Positions 36,943-46,394 of a stretch of DNA of 64,000 nt are shown here, in pieces. Every line of letters starts with the position of its first letter. Position 1 is the first letter of the stretch. Under the pieces are notes generated by a model that saw only the letters and a program-made list of their open reading frames with translations, did not search any database and was not told the DNA's origin. This DNA is from JACDAL01 sp963849115. Its GTDB lineage: Bacteria; Actinomycetota; CADDZG01; WHSQ01. The DNA lies in contig CAWKGK010000009.1 in the NCBI GenBank assembly GCA_963849115.1, positions 124,001-188,000 of the forward strand, given 5' to 3'. A program made the position numbers and the translations under genes.

Positions 36943-37281
36943 GTGAAAGCCGTCCTCGCGATCGTCAAGCCGTTCAAGCTCGAGGACGTCAAGGCGTCGC
37001 TCGTAGACGTCGGCGTGCAGGGCATGACGATCTCGGAGGCGCGCGGCTTTGGACGTCAACGTGGACACACCGAGATCTATCGCGGAGCCGAGTACGAACT
37101 CGATCTCATTCCCAAGACCAGGATCGAGGTCCTCGTGGACGACGAGCAAGTCGATGCGGTCGTCAAGGCGATCCTCACTGGCGCCCAGACCGATTCAATC
37201 GGCGACGGCAAGGTGTGGGTCATACCCGTGGAGCAAGTGGTGAGAATTCGCACGGGGGAAAGGGGCGCGGACGCTCTCTAG
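36943..37281 (+). CDS. glnB: Nitrogen regulatory protein P-II
   Basis: The 112-residue protein is a complete PII protein. MKAVLAIVKPFKLEDVKASL starts it, the T-loop contains RGHTEIYRGAEY with the modifiable Tyr51, and IGDGKVWVIPVEQVVRIRTG is the family C-terminal signature. PII senses 2-oxoglutarate and ATP/ADP and blocks Amt when nitrogen is sufficient. The GTG at 36943 follows a GGGAGGTGAGG ribosome site and lies directly after amt. Tyr51 would be uridylylated or adenylylated by GlnD, encoded next but broken in this sequence. Confidence 0.96.
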   Translation: MKAVLAIVKPFKLEDVKASLVDVGVQGMTISEARGFGRQRGHTEIYRGAEYELDLIPKTRIEVLVDDEQVDAVVKAILTGAQTDSIGDGKVWVIPVEQVVRIRTGERGADAL

Positions 37282-37300
37282 CTGTCGAATCGCCTCCCCC

Positions 37301-39628
37301 GTGCACCTCAGCGACGGGGGACGTGCCGCACGCGCACGCGCCCACACAGTCGACTCGGCTTTGGGCACGCTGCTCGCAGAGCAGGTCCCGGCAGCCGAGC
37401 TGGCCGTAGTGGCCGTGGGCGGGTACGGGCGCGGCACGCTCTCGCCGCATTCCGATGTCGACATCTGGCTAGTCGCTCCGAGACGAGGGGTCTGTAGGCA
37501 GGCCGTTCGGGCGCTCCTCTACCCTCTGTGGGATGCGGGCTTCCAGGTAGGCCACGCCGCAGGAACACCCAAGGATTTTGTAGAGCGAGCGTCGGGCGAC
37601 TTGCACGCGGCGACCTCGCTCGTCCACGCTCGCCTCGTCGCCGGTAACACAACGAGTTTCGAAGAGCTGGTGGACAGGAGCGCGCGCTGGCTACGCCGAT
37701 ACTCCAGGCAGTTCGCACGACGCATCCGGGAGACGACGGCCGAGCGGCACCGCAGTGCGGAGAGGGCGGGATGGTCACTCGCTCCCGATCTAAAAGAGGA
37801 CATCGGGGGCTTGCGCGACTTGCACACGCGATGTGGCTGACTGCGGCCGTGGGCGAGACCTCGCTCCGTCCCGAGCTCGTTGCTGCGGGAGAGCTGTTGC
37901 TCGCCATGAGAGAGGCGCTGCACGGTGAAATAAGGCGCAGGGGTGACCGCCTTCACATCGATCTGCAGCCGAGGGTGGCGAAACGGCTGGGATTCGAAGG
38001 CGAGGGAGCGGCCGACGGGCTCATGACAGAAGTTCACTCCGCCGCTAGGGTCGTCGAGCATCTCGGCGCTCAGACGGCCGATTCATTAGCCGAACGAGTC
38101 CTCGGGGGACCACGGCGATTCGGAGAAGTCCGCACGCTCGATGTGGGAGTTGCCCTCGAGGACGGGGTGCTTGTCGCTCGGCCGGTTGACGACGAAGATC
38201 ATCTCGCTCACGCTCTTAGGCTCCTGACCGTCAAGGCTGCGACGGGCCGTCCGCTTGCCCCGGCCACCCTCGAATGGTTGACCTCCTGCTTTGGGGGCAA
38301 GCCGGTTACGAGATGGAGCGACGGTACCGGACGGCGTTCCTTTGTCTTCTGCGTGCGCGACACTGCGCGGCAACTCTCGAGCTGATGGACCACGTGGGCG
38401 GATGAGCCGAGCTCCTGCTCGAACGGGCTCGGCCTCGCGGACGTCCGCAGCACTATCCCTCACATCGCTACACGTCGATGGTCACTCATCATCACGGTTG
38501 GTGAGGTATCCCGGGTCGTAGAGCAGAATCACCCCATGGAATCGACGCAAAGCGCGAGAGCCTCGACGCTCTGCACCTTGCGGCCTGCTCCACGACAGGC
38601 AGGGGTCTGGTGAAGACCACGCCATCGCCGGCGAACGTCTCGCCCGAGCCGCTTGCCAACGCATCGGAGTTTTCGCTCATGACTAGAGGAGGTTGCAGCG
38701 CTCGTTCGCTATCACTTGCTGCTCGCGGATGTCGCCACAAGGCGCGACTTGATGACGGCGCGGTCGTCTAGCGGGTAGCCGCAATCGTCGGTTCTCCAGG
38801 GCTCCGGCTCCTGTACAGCTTGTCGCTGGCCGACGGGCTCGCCACAGGACCCAAGGCCTGGAGCGACTGGAAGGCCTCACTCGTGCTCGACCTGTACCGC
38901 AAGGTACTTGCCGCCTCGAGGCCGAGAATCGCCGGCCCCAACCGGCGCAGCGGGGCGCGCGCGTGAGGTGGAGCGTACGAGCCCGCCTCCGGGTCACCGG
39001 AGGCGAGCGAGCGACTCCGCCTCCACGTTGATTCTGCTCGCGTCGAAGAGGTCCGGAGGAGTTGCTGCTTATGCGGCCCCGCCCCGAGTTTGGCGAGGTT
39101 CGCTACCGGATAGACGAGCTCCCAGAGACGGGCAGGGCCACGCTGACCGTCTCTCGCGACCGGCGAGCACGCTTGCGCGCACCGCCGGGGTACTCACGCT
39201 CAACGCCTCTCTATCTGAGAGTGCAGGGATACTCGGCCTCCTCGGGGCTGGCGCTAGAGAGGTCATCGTCGCGAACCTCCGAGGTGGAGTGGAACAGCGT
39301 TATCCACGACCTGCGCGCGGCGTATCGGGAAGGCTCGCCTCGAAGTTAGGCTCGAGCGAAAAGCACGTGACTACCGCACGGGGGGACCCGTGGATCTAGA
39401 GATAAGGGTTCTCCAGGAGGCTTCGTCCCACCGACGAACGTGAGGTACGGGGGCAGAAGAGCCGGTCCCGTACGGAGACGTGACGGGTCCCGCGACCCGA
39501 CCCAAGCTGAGGCAAGATCGACGCCCGAAGGGCAGCGTTGTCGACGTGTTCTATGTGAGACCCAGAGAGGCACAAAGCTAAACGATGACCAGAGCGCCGA
39601 GCTGAAAGCAGCATCACTCACCGGGTAA
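37301..39628 (+). pseudogene. glnD: [Protein-PII] uridylyltransferase, multiply frameshifted
   Basis: Almost the whole GlnD protein can be read, but in pieces from different frames. The pieces are the nucleotidyltransferase motif VGGYGRGTLSPHSDVDIWLV; LKEDIGGLRDLHT; a second segment from 37771 to 38385; and HD-domain remnants near 38560-38960 (HLAALLHD-like, then GLATGPKAWSDWKASLV). ACT-domain remnants near 39150-39620 follow (ARTAGVLTLNASLSESAGIL, VVDVFYVR, and the ending DQSAELKAASLTG). The total span (~775 codons) is normal, while at least six frameshifts break it. It lies 19 bp after glnB. Real decay would leave PII unmodified. Confidence 0.85.
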
Positions 39629-39882
39629 CGCGGCAAGTTGGGGGGCCAGTGAGGCGGGCGACGCGTCGATGATCATCTGACGTTCGGGTGCTCGGTGTAC
39701 AGCTTTGCGCGGTTGCGATCGCCCGTTGGATGCATTGCCGGTTGCCCGGAGTGCGTCCCCTTCTCTCATGAGCCTCCCGAGGGGACCAATCGAAAGTGAA
39801 GGTGCTCCGGCAGGATACGCACAGTTCGCTGGCGGGATCCGTTATTTGGGTCAGCGTCAGTTTGCGAGGCCACAATTAAGAG

Positions 39883-41439
39883 ATGACTGCCCGGCTCCGC
39901 CTCGCCGACCTTCTCACTGGCCTGTCGATCGTGGCCGACATAGGCTACGGACTTCCCGTGGGACACGCGCTGCGCTCGTGCCTTATCGGAGTCGCGCTCG
40001 CCCAGGAGCTTGGTCTCCCGAAACAGGAGGTTGCGGACACCTTCTACACGTCGCTTCTGTCCCACATCGGATGTGTGGGCTTCTCCCACGAGATGTTTGT
40101 GGCGTTCGGGGATGAGTTCGCGGCGAACATGGCAGGTGCGAAGACGAACTTCGCGGACCCCAAGGATATCTTTGCCACGCTCATTCCTGAGACTGTACGC
40201 GGGTTGCGGCCGACCGCACAGGTCAGGGTGGCAGCATTCATTCTCACGAGAGGCCGCCCCCTCGGGAGGCGTTACGACATCACCGTTTGTGAGGTCGCAA
40301 GGGAAACCGCGCGCCGGATCGATCTAACGGATGGGGTTCAGCGTTCCTTGTACGAGGTCAAGGAGTGTTGGAACGGCAGCGGCGCTCCACGCAATCTCGA
40401 GGGTGAGCAGATCCTCCTCCCTGCGCGGATCGCGCGGGTGGCCACCGAAGCGGCTCTGTTCGACGACTTGGGTGGTCTGGATCTCGCCGTCGAGGCTCTC
40501 AAAGATCGTGCCGGCCGGATGCTGGACCCATCTCTTGTCACCGCGTTCGTCACCAGCGCGCCGGGGCTTCTTGCCCGGGCGCATGAGGGAGATCCACGCG
40601 AACTGATCCTGGAAGTGGAGCCGCGGCCGGTCGTGGAGAAGGATCAAACCGAGCTTCCTCAGCTGGCAGCTGCGTTCGGAGATCTCGCGGACCTCAAGAC
40701 GCCATTCACCCACGGTCATTCCAAAGACGTGGCGAGGCTGGCAAAGGCCGCGGCGGTAGGCCTGAAGCTTGACTCTGAAACCGTCGATCGGCTGCACGTC
40801 GCCGGGTTCTTGCACGATCTCGGGCGCGTCGGGATCTCGGACGCGATCTGGGAGAAACCGGGACCGCTAACCGGCGCGGAATGGGAACAGGTGCGCCTGC
40901 ACGTCTATCACTCGGAGAGGATCCTCGCGACCTCGCAGGCCCTCGAGCCGGTAGCTCTTATTGCCGGGAGGCATCACGAGCGACTTGACGGTTCCGGATA
41001 CCACCGAGGCTCTCGGGCTGGTGATCTATCCGTCGCAGCCCGCGTGCTGGCAGCGGCCGATGTATTTCAGGCGATGACCGAGAAACGTCCTCATCGGGAG
41101 GCGCTCGGGGCGGAACGGGCGGCAGAAGAGCTCCGCATAGCCGCCCATTCAGGACAGCTCGATCCCGACGTGGTTTCGGCGGTGATCGAAGCCGCCGGGC
41201 AACGTGTGCAGCCCCGGCGAAACCTTCACCCCGCGGGGTTGAGCGACCGTGAGATCGAGGTGCTCCGGCTGGTTGCCAGGGCGTGCTCGAACCGAGAGAT
41301 CGGGGAGAACCTGCATATCTCACGCCGCACGGCCGAGCATCACGTCCAGCACATATACGCCAAGATCGGCGTGTCGACCCGATCGGCCGCTGCATTCTTC
41401 GCTCTCGAGCACGACCTCCTCCCCTCTAGGGATTTCTGA
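39883..41439 (+). CDS. HD-GYP-like phosphohydrolase with LuxR-type DNA-binding domain
   Basis: The 518-residue protein has a degenerate N-terminal HD-type module (about 10-200). A second HD-GYP-type module (about 265-440) has HD at residues 311-312 (FLHDLGRVGI) and RHHERLDGSGY at 363-373, where the usual GYP reads GYH. A LuxR/GerE helix-turn-helix follows at about 452-508 (LSDREIEVLRLVARACSNREI, GVSTRSAAAFFALEH). It is probably a transcription regulator whose output is tuned by a cyclic-nucleotide or phosphate signal. The altered GYP leaves c-di-GMP hydrolysis uncertain. The start ATG at 39883 is the first in frame. Confidence 0.88.
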   Translation: MTARLRLADLLTGLSIVADIGYGLPVGHALRSCLIGVALAQELGLPKQEVADTFYTSLLSHIGCVGFSHEMFVAFGDEFAANMAGAKTNFADPKDIFATLIPETVRGLRPTAQVRVAAFILTRGRPLGRRYDITVCEVARETARRIDLTDGVQRSLYEVKECWNGSGAPRNLEGEQILLPARIARVATEAALFDDLGGLDLAVEALKDRAGRMLDPSLVTAFVTSAPGLLARAHEGDPRELILEVEPRPVVEKDQTELPQLAAAFGDLADLKTPFTHGHSKDVARLAKAAAVGLKLDSETVDRLHVAGFLHDLGRVGISDAIWEKPGPLTGAEWEQVRLHVYHSERILATSQALEPVALIAGRHHERLDGSGYHRGSRAGDLSVAARVLAAADVFQAMTEKRPHREALGAERAAEELRIAAHSGQLDPDVVSAVIEAAGQRVQPRRNLHPAGLSDREIEVLRLVARACSNREIGENLHISRRTAEHHVQHIYAKIGVSTRSAAAFFALEHDLLPSRDF

Positions 41440-41564
41440 GGTGGGTTCAGGGCCGCTCGACTTCTACTCAGAAAATAGGTAGGTCCTACCGATGCTGGGT
41501 TGGCCGCTGCCTGCCATCTTAGGTGTGGTTGGACAGACATCCGATGAGTTAGAAGGAGGCAGTG

Positions 41565-42011
41565 ATGGAAACCTCGACGTTTTTTGGCATGGAGAACCGA
41601 GTTCTCCTGACCTCGGGCGAGACGGAGGGCGCGGCGGGAGTGATCGACATCGCGATACAGCCGGGTGCCGGCGCCCCACTACACACCAATACGCGCGAAG
41701 CGATTCTATGGTACGTGATCGACGGCACGCTAACAATACAGACGCAGGAAGGCCCGGTGCAGGTGGCGGAGGGCTCTGCAACCTACCTTGCCAAGGGAGC
41801 CACGCAGACCTTCGTGAACATGTCGGACCGTCCGGTCCGCGCACTACTCGTCTGCGTGCCCGGGGGATTCGAAGGGTTCCTGCTCGAGCTCTCCGGCAGG
41901 CTGCCCGCCGATCTTCCGACCGGGCCTCCCTCTCTGGAGGCGACAGAGCTCATCGTTCGCACGGCGGAGCGGTACGGCTCGAAGGTCCATCTTGAGGAAC
42001 TGCCGTCGTGA
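41565..42011 (+). CDS. Cupin-domain protein
   Basis: The 148-residue protein is a single cupin barrel. Motif 1 is G-x5-H-x-x-x-x-E-like (PGAGAPLHTNTREAILWYVI), with one of the usual two metal His positions present (LHTNTRE). Motif 2 is EGSATYLAKGATQTFVN, where the usual G-x-x-x-x-x-P-x-G-x-x-H lacks the His. Metal binding is therefore doubtful. AGAAGGAGG lies just upstream; ATG 41565 has better spacing than GTG 41562. The function is unknown. Confidence 0.8.
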   Translation: METSTFFGMENRVLLTSGETEGAAGVIDIAIQPGAGAPLHTNTREAILWYVIDGTLTIQTQEGPVQVAEGSATYLAKGATQTFVNMSDRPVRALLVCVPGGFEGFLLELSGRLPADLPTGPPSLEATELIVRTAERYGSKVHLEELPS

Positions 42012-42120
42012 GGACAAAATGATCCAGGGACTGTAGCGGATGCAGCCGGCGGCTTCCCGAAAATTGCATGGCGCTGTTCGCGGAGTTTCTCGATGTACGG
42101 CGATAGCCGTCGAGGCGCCA

Positions 42121-42156
42121 ACGTCGGTCGGCCACACCAACGCCTCGATCCCGACC
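42121..42156. repeat. 36-bp near-identical repeat of a TetR gene segment
   Basis: Bases 42121-42156 match 42688-42723 at 34 of 36 positions. The second copy lies inside the intact TetR gene and encodes VGIEALVWLTDVG on the minus strand. The first copy encodes the related VGIEALVWPTDVG in a short broken frame upstream of the VOC gene. This is the remnant of a second TetR-type regulator or a partial duplication. Confidence 0.75.
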
Positions 42157-42171
42157 CGCCGGGTGGGACCG

Positions 42172-42540
42172 TCAGGCGGATTCGAAAAGCTCGACCAGGT
42201 TGCCCGAGGGATCCGCAAGCAGGATCTGCTTACCGCCCTTGCCTTGGGTAATGTCGCCTCGGAACGTGGCACCGGCTGTTCGTAGTTCGTCAGCGGTTTT
42301 TTCGAGGTCGTCGACCTCGATCTGGAAGCGATTCCAGCCGCCAGACTCTGGGGCTTTGTCGCCGGCAGTACCGGCCCCCCCTGCTCCCGGGGCATTTAGT
42401 AGCAACCTGAGGTCACCTCTTGAGAGGGAAGCAAAACCGGGGGCGGGGTGCAGGTCGACTCGAAAGCCAAGCCGATCGCGGTAGAAGCCGATGGCCTCCC
42501 GTACGTCATCGACGATGTAACGGACACAGACCGTTCCCAT
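42172..42540 (-). CDS. VOC/glyoxalase superfamily protein
   Basis: The 122-residue protein has the VOC fold pattern: VRYIVDDVREAIGFYRDRLGF at the start, FQIEVDDLEKTADELRTAG in the middle, and LLADPSGNLVELFE at the end. That last segment holds the common metal-ligand Glu. Members include glyoxalase I, dioxygenases and resistance proteins; nothing indicates which. It is convergent with the cupin gene and on the same strand as the TetR gene, 44 bp after it. Confidence 0.88.
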   Translation of the reverse strand: MGTVCVRYIVDDVREAIGFYRDRLGFRVDLHPAPGFASLSRGDLRLLLNAPGAGGAGTAGDKAPESGGWNRFQIEVDDLEKTADELRTAGATFRGDITQGKGGKQILLADPSGNLVELFESA

Positions 42541-42584
42541 TGGTCCTCCTCGGCGCGGTCATTTGTCAGTATTGCGAAATCAGC

Positions 42585-43205
42585 CTACTCAAAGGTTTGC
42601 GGCGGGCGGCCTTCGAGCGCGGAGCGGAGCAAGGCCTGTGCCGACCACCGCATCGTTGCGACCGCGTCGGCGCGCGAGAGTTGGCCGACGTCGGTAAGCC
42701 ACACCAACGCCTCGATCCCGACCGTCGCTCGGATCGCCAGCACGAGTCGACGAAGCTCTGCCTCGGACAGGTTTCCCCTCAAGGGGGCCAGGGCGTCCTC
42801 GATCCAGCGGATTCCTCGACCCTGGCGGAGCGGCAGTCCTCCGTCGCCCCTCGGAGCGTCCGGTCCCAATGCGAGGCGGAGGGTAGCCCGTAGCTCGGGT
42901 TCGTGGTCGAGGACCTGCCGCATGAAACTCTCCATGACGATCTCCAGTCGCGCCGATGGGTCCGCGGGAGGGTCCGACCCGAGCAGAGAAGGGTCATCAA
43001 GCTCCGGGTAGGTCGCCAGCAGCAGCGCGCTCTGGTTCGCGAAGTACCGGTAAGCGGTCGTGCGAGCGATATCAGCGCGCTCGGCGGCCTGCTCGACAGT
43101 GGGGGTGATCCCCTCGGCGAGCAGCTGGCGAGTGGCCTCGATCAAGGCGCGGCGTGTTCGCGCTTTCTGGCGCCGCCGGCCCTTGAGCTCATATGGGATT
43201 GACAT
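42585..43205 (-). CDS. TetR-family transcriptional regulator
   Basis: The 206-residue protein has an N-terminal TetR helix-turn-helix (KARTRRALIEATRQLLAEG, PTVEQAAERADIARTTAYRYF) and an all-helical ligand domain. It is divergent from a cupin gene, and an 18-bp palindrome lies in the gap, so it probably represses both. ATG 43205 is chosen; an ATG two codons further up is possible. The effector is unknown. A fragment of a related gene is found at 42121-42156. Confidence 0.92.
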   Translation of the reverse strand: MSIPYELKGRRRQKARTRRALIEATRQLLAEGITPTVEQAAERADIARTTAYRYFANQSALLLATYPELDDPSLLGSDPPADPSARLEIVMESFMRQVLDHEPELRATLRLALGPDAPRGDGGLPLRQGRGIRWIEDALAPLRGNLSEAELRRLVLAIRATVGIEALVWLTDVGQLSRADAVATMRWSAQALLRSALEGRPPQTFE

Positions 43206-43228
43206 GCCCATAATGGTACCGTAGTCTT

Positions 43229-43246
43229 ATGGGACGGCAGTCCCAT
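43229..43246. promoter_or_regulatory. TetR operator candidate
   Basis: ATGGGACGGCAGTCCCAT is a perfect 7+7 palindrome with a 4-bp centre, 24 bp upstream of the TetR start and 33 bp before the divergent cupin start. Its position and symmetry fit binding by the TetR dimer encoded next to it. Confidence 0.65.
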
Positions 43247-43278
43247 TTCGGCCAGCAAATGAAGGAGAGGACCAACCA

Positions 43279-43797
43279 ATGACCAAAGCCACTTCGATCG
43301 TCCGGGCCCGAGGCGAAGGCGAGCGCCTGTGGTTTTACGGTGGCGGTGTGTTCACGGTCAAGGCGACCGCCGCTGAGACCGGCGGCTCGCTGTTCATGTT
43401 CGAGGACACGATGGCCCAGGGCAAGACCACGCCGTTGCACCTGCACCCCGAAGAAGAGGAAGCCGTCTACGTGATCGAGGGCGAGTTGCTGGTCCACGTC
43501 GATGGCAATGACCATCAGGTTCGGGCCGGGGGCCTTGCCGTCGTCCCGAGGGGGGTCGCTCACGCTTTTCTCGTGACCTCCAAGGTCGCGCGGGTCCTCG
43601 CGATCCTGTCGCCGGGAAAGGCCGAGTCCTTCTACCGGGGAGCGAGCGAGCCCGCGACATCGGAGACTGACCCCTCCGGTCCCGTCGATTTCAACCGGCT
43701 GCGCCAGTCGGCAGAACAGAACGGCGGCATCGAGATCCTGGGCCCACCTCCCTTCGACAAGTCCCAGATCGATGCTCTCGTGCCCACGGGTAGTTGA
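43279..43797 (+). CDS. Cupin-domain protein (quercetin-dioxygenase-like)
   Basis: The 172-residue protein has cupin motif 1 with metal ligands (LHLHPEEEEAVYVIEGELLV, H-x-H-x5-E-like) and motif 2 with the final His (LAVVPRGVAHAF). So the metal site looks complete. Such proteins include dioxygenases and ligand sensors. It is divergent from the TetR regulator with the palindrome between, and is the likely regulated target. An AAGGAGAGG ribosome site precedes ATG 43279. Confidence 0.9.
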   Translation: MTKATSIVRARGEGERLWFYGGGVFTVKATAAETGGSLFMFEDTMAQGKTTPLHLHPEEEEAVYVIEGELLVHVDGNDHQVRAGGLAVVPRGVAHAFLVTSKVARVLAILSPGKAESFYRGASEPATSETDPSGPVDFNRLRQSAEQNGGIEILGPPPFDKSQIDALVPTGS

Positions 43798-43888
43798 TGA
43801 GAGAAGGTCCTTCTACAGAGCGACCTGAGGCTCCGATGACAGTCCTGATCGCCAACGTTGATATGGCAGCTGCCCCGACGCGGCGGCC

Positions 43889-44437
43889 TCAGGCCTGCGG
43901 TCGGTACGCCAGGTAGACGACACCGTTCTCGTACGACTCACAGGCCGTTAGCGACAGGTTGCCGGGTGCGGCTTCCTCGGGGAAGAGCCGAGGACCGGAT
44001 CCGCGGGTGAGGGGATAGACGAACAGATGCAGCTCGTCGACCAGGCCGTCCGCGAGCATCGCTCGTACCAGGGTCCCGCTGCCGCTGACGTAGAGGTCGC
44101 CGTCGACCTCGCCCTTCAGGCTGCGGATCGCGTCGGGATCGTACGGTCCGACGATCTTCGAGTTCCTCCACGTGCCAGTCGTGAGCGTCGCGGAGACCAC
44201 GTACTTGGTGGTGTCGTTGAAGAACGGCGCTCCTGGATCGTCCTCCACGGTCCGCTTCGACCACGACGGCTCGAACATCTCGTAGGTCGTGCGCCCGAGC
44301 AGGATGCCTCGGCAACGCTCCGTGACCGCGCCGATGGTTTCTCCCATCTTGGGGTCGAAACCGTAGTCGAACGTCCACGTCGGCGCGTCGATCACGCCAT
44401 CGAGGCTCATGAACTCATGTACGTGTATTGCTGCCAC
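43889..44437 (-). CDS. Dihydrofolate-reductase-like (RibD C-terminal domain) protein
   Basis: The 182-residue protein has the family start IHVHEFMSLDGVIDAPTWTF, the nucleotide segment GILLGRTTYEMFEPSW, the strand LYVSGSGTLVRAMLADGLVD, and the ending DELHLFVYPLTRGSGPRLF. It probably uses NAD(P)H to reduce a small substrate; the true folate reductase role is unlikely for this subgroup. A strong AAGGAGG-type ribosome site lies just upstream of ATG 44437. It is intact, unlike its relative at 34660. Confidence 0.9.
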   Translation of the reverse strand: MAAIHVHEFMSLDGVIDAPTWTFDYGFDPKMGETIGAVTERCRGILLGRTTYEMFEPSWSKRTVEDDPGAPFFNDTTKYVVSATLTTGTWRNSKIVGPYDPDAIRSLKGEVDGDLYVSGSGTLVRAMLADGLVDELHLFVYPLTRGSGPRLFPEEAAPGNLSLTACESYENGVVYLAYRPQA

Positions 44438-44740
44438 TTCTCACCTCCTTGGCGACGTTGCTGTCTAAGACTTGGCCATCGCCGCGAAGTCATCGCTCGG
44501 CGGGGAACTCCGGCGCCGGCATCTCGTCCTGTGCACTGCAGTTGCGCAGCGGCAGTGCCCTGGTCGTAGAGGCCCGCATATATCCAACATGGCGAGAGTA
44601 AGACGAACCGTGGAATCGGTCGAACAATCGACAGGCCGATCCCATGTTCCGGATGCCTCGTGACGACACCGGGAACTCCCGCGTCTGCGGTTCAGTCACC
44701 GAAAGAGATAGAGAGTCCCGCCGGCTGGCTCCCTTTCATG
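44438..44740. other. Intergenic, no supported gene
   Basis: About 300 bases of normal high-GC sequence upstream of the reductase-like gene. Short open frames here (44490-44699 minus, 44644-44862 plus) match nothing I recognise; the second runs into the low-GC island. No RNA gene or repeat is seen. Confidence 0.4.
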
Positions 44741-46394
44741 TATATTTTTTTTGGTATAAGTGTTATGTCGTAGAGGTCGTTGACGTGGGAAGGTTAACGT
44801 GGATCTTGAGCCCGAGCTCTGTTGGTGTCCGCTGCCCGAATGTAGATGTTCGTTTAAGATAGGGTTGGGAAGTTGGAGCTGGGGGTGGCAACGCTAAGAG
44901 AAATTAGACGACGTATAGAGCTCGTTAAGATCACGGGTATTTCGGTAGGTAAGGTTAGGGATATGTTTGAGACGGGTAAGTTCTAGGACCTCGGAGAGAT
45001 GAGAGAAGCTCTAGAGCACGAAGAAGTCTATTTGGATAAGGTGATAGAGATAGTTTAGGTAGAGTAGTTTGCTCTGGGCGAGGTAGTAGAATTTGTGAAA
45101 GTAGTGAGTAAGAAACTTTTACACGTATTGAGGGATAAGGTACGAAAGATCAAGTTAGAGGTAGAGCAGCACTGAGATCTCGCTGCGCGCACGAGGATAG
45201 ATAAGCTCGCAGCTACGTAGACGAGCTAGGTATGATGCACATCTACTGGAGTTGGAGCCACGCGTAGACACGATCGGCCAGGGGAGGCCGGTTAACGTAT
45301 GGTAAGAAAGGTAAAGACACAAGAGAAGAAAGAGCTTTTAGAGATATATCTAGCTGATGATTAAGAGGCGTTGCTGACGGGCTCTGGCAAAGGCCGGGCC
45401 GATGTCCCGAGCTGGTGTTTCTGGTGAGTCACGAGGTGGCTAAGAGAGGTTGGAAAGAAGTGAGAGTAGGAGAGCTCTGTAAGATATAAGATATGGGATT
45501 AGTCTAGATGAGGGTGGATAAGGAGATAGATGATGACGATTTCTTGAGCGGGGTTTCTAAGACGGTAAGGATCTACGCTACTTCGAGCGCTGGATCAAGA
45601 GCATGATAGAGGTATGGATGGCTCTAGAGTTGAGCGAGCAGTAATTAGACGGGATAATGTGTGTTGACTGCGGTAATCGCTTCCGCACTGAGTTAGATGA
45701 TGTGAAACTACGCGTCGCTCACGGGATTCTAACGACAACCTCGAGCCGCGTGTTGGAGGTGCTATCAGTTTAAGACTGCGCAGATGCAAGGCTGGCAAGC
45801 TGAAGCCTCCGGTTAGACCGCTATAAAAATATATGTCTATAGGTATACAGAGATAGGTGATAACAGGATGAAGGTCTGAGACTACAAAAGAAAGGTTGGT
45901 GAGATAACGATTTCTGTTGGATTGTAGAAAATGAGTTGGTGTTATTTGCTATGATAGAGTGCAGTAGAGGTAATACTGATGATGAGTGCGATTGCTGTCG
46001 ATCGATGACAGACGTCAACCCCTAACAACGACGATAAAAGTGGCCGATAGACGAATGATTCCCGACATCTAATTAACACTGATCGTGGACGGCCTCCAGA
46101 GTCAGGGTTACGTCACCATTACTGATGAATAAATGCAATGTGAGCGATTGGGTACACGATCTAACCGATGAGCTCATTATTTGGTTGGTCGCTGCCCGGT
46201 AGGAGCGTTTCTCGAGCGATGTGGCGATTTCGTAGTGTTACGGATCTTCGAGCAGGTGGTTAGCTGACGGTAGAGGTATGTTCAAGACGCTGAAATATGA
46301 AGGGATTTTTTGATTTAATCGATGATGTTTTTTTTGTTGTATGAGTTCGGTAGGTTTTTGTATGTATGTTATTTCGTGTAGGAAATGAGATTCT
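44741..46394. other. Low-GC, purine-rich island of foreign character
   Basis: GC falls to roughly 45% by hand count of one 60-base line, against clearly higher values on both sides. The + strand is purine-rich with very many TAG triplets. No open frame exceeds ~70 codons on either strand, and no known gene is recognisable. It contains T-runs (44743-44752, 46328-46336), a TATAAAAATATATG stretch near 45822, and reading frames that look protein-like except for TAG/TAA interruptions (see next entry). It ends at an IS630 relic. It could be decayed mobile DNA, recoded phage DNA or an assembly chimera. Confidence 0.6.
44885..45175 (+). other. Protein-like 96-codon frame broken only by three TAG codons
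   Basis: Read from GTG 44885 to TGA 45173-45175, the frame contains TAG at 44984, 45056 and 45065 and no TAA or TGA before the end. Between the TAGs it reads like a helical, charged protein: VATLREIRRRIELVKITGIS at the start, DLGEMREALEHEEVYLDKVI in the middle, FALGEVVEFVKVVSKKLL near the end, finishing KIKLEVEQH. The flanking frames have more stops. A TAG-recoded phage gene is one reading. Chance in purine-rich, TAG-rich sequence is another, and I cannot exclude it. Confidence 0.3.

Noticed and set aside
45595..46018. Minus-strand ORFs of 65-67 codons in the low-GC island
   Set aside because: They are open only because the complementary purine-rich strand avoids CTA/TTA/TCA in that frame; composition (Ser, Leu, His) is that of antisense shadow.
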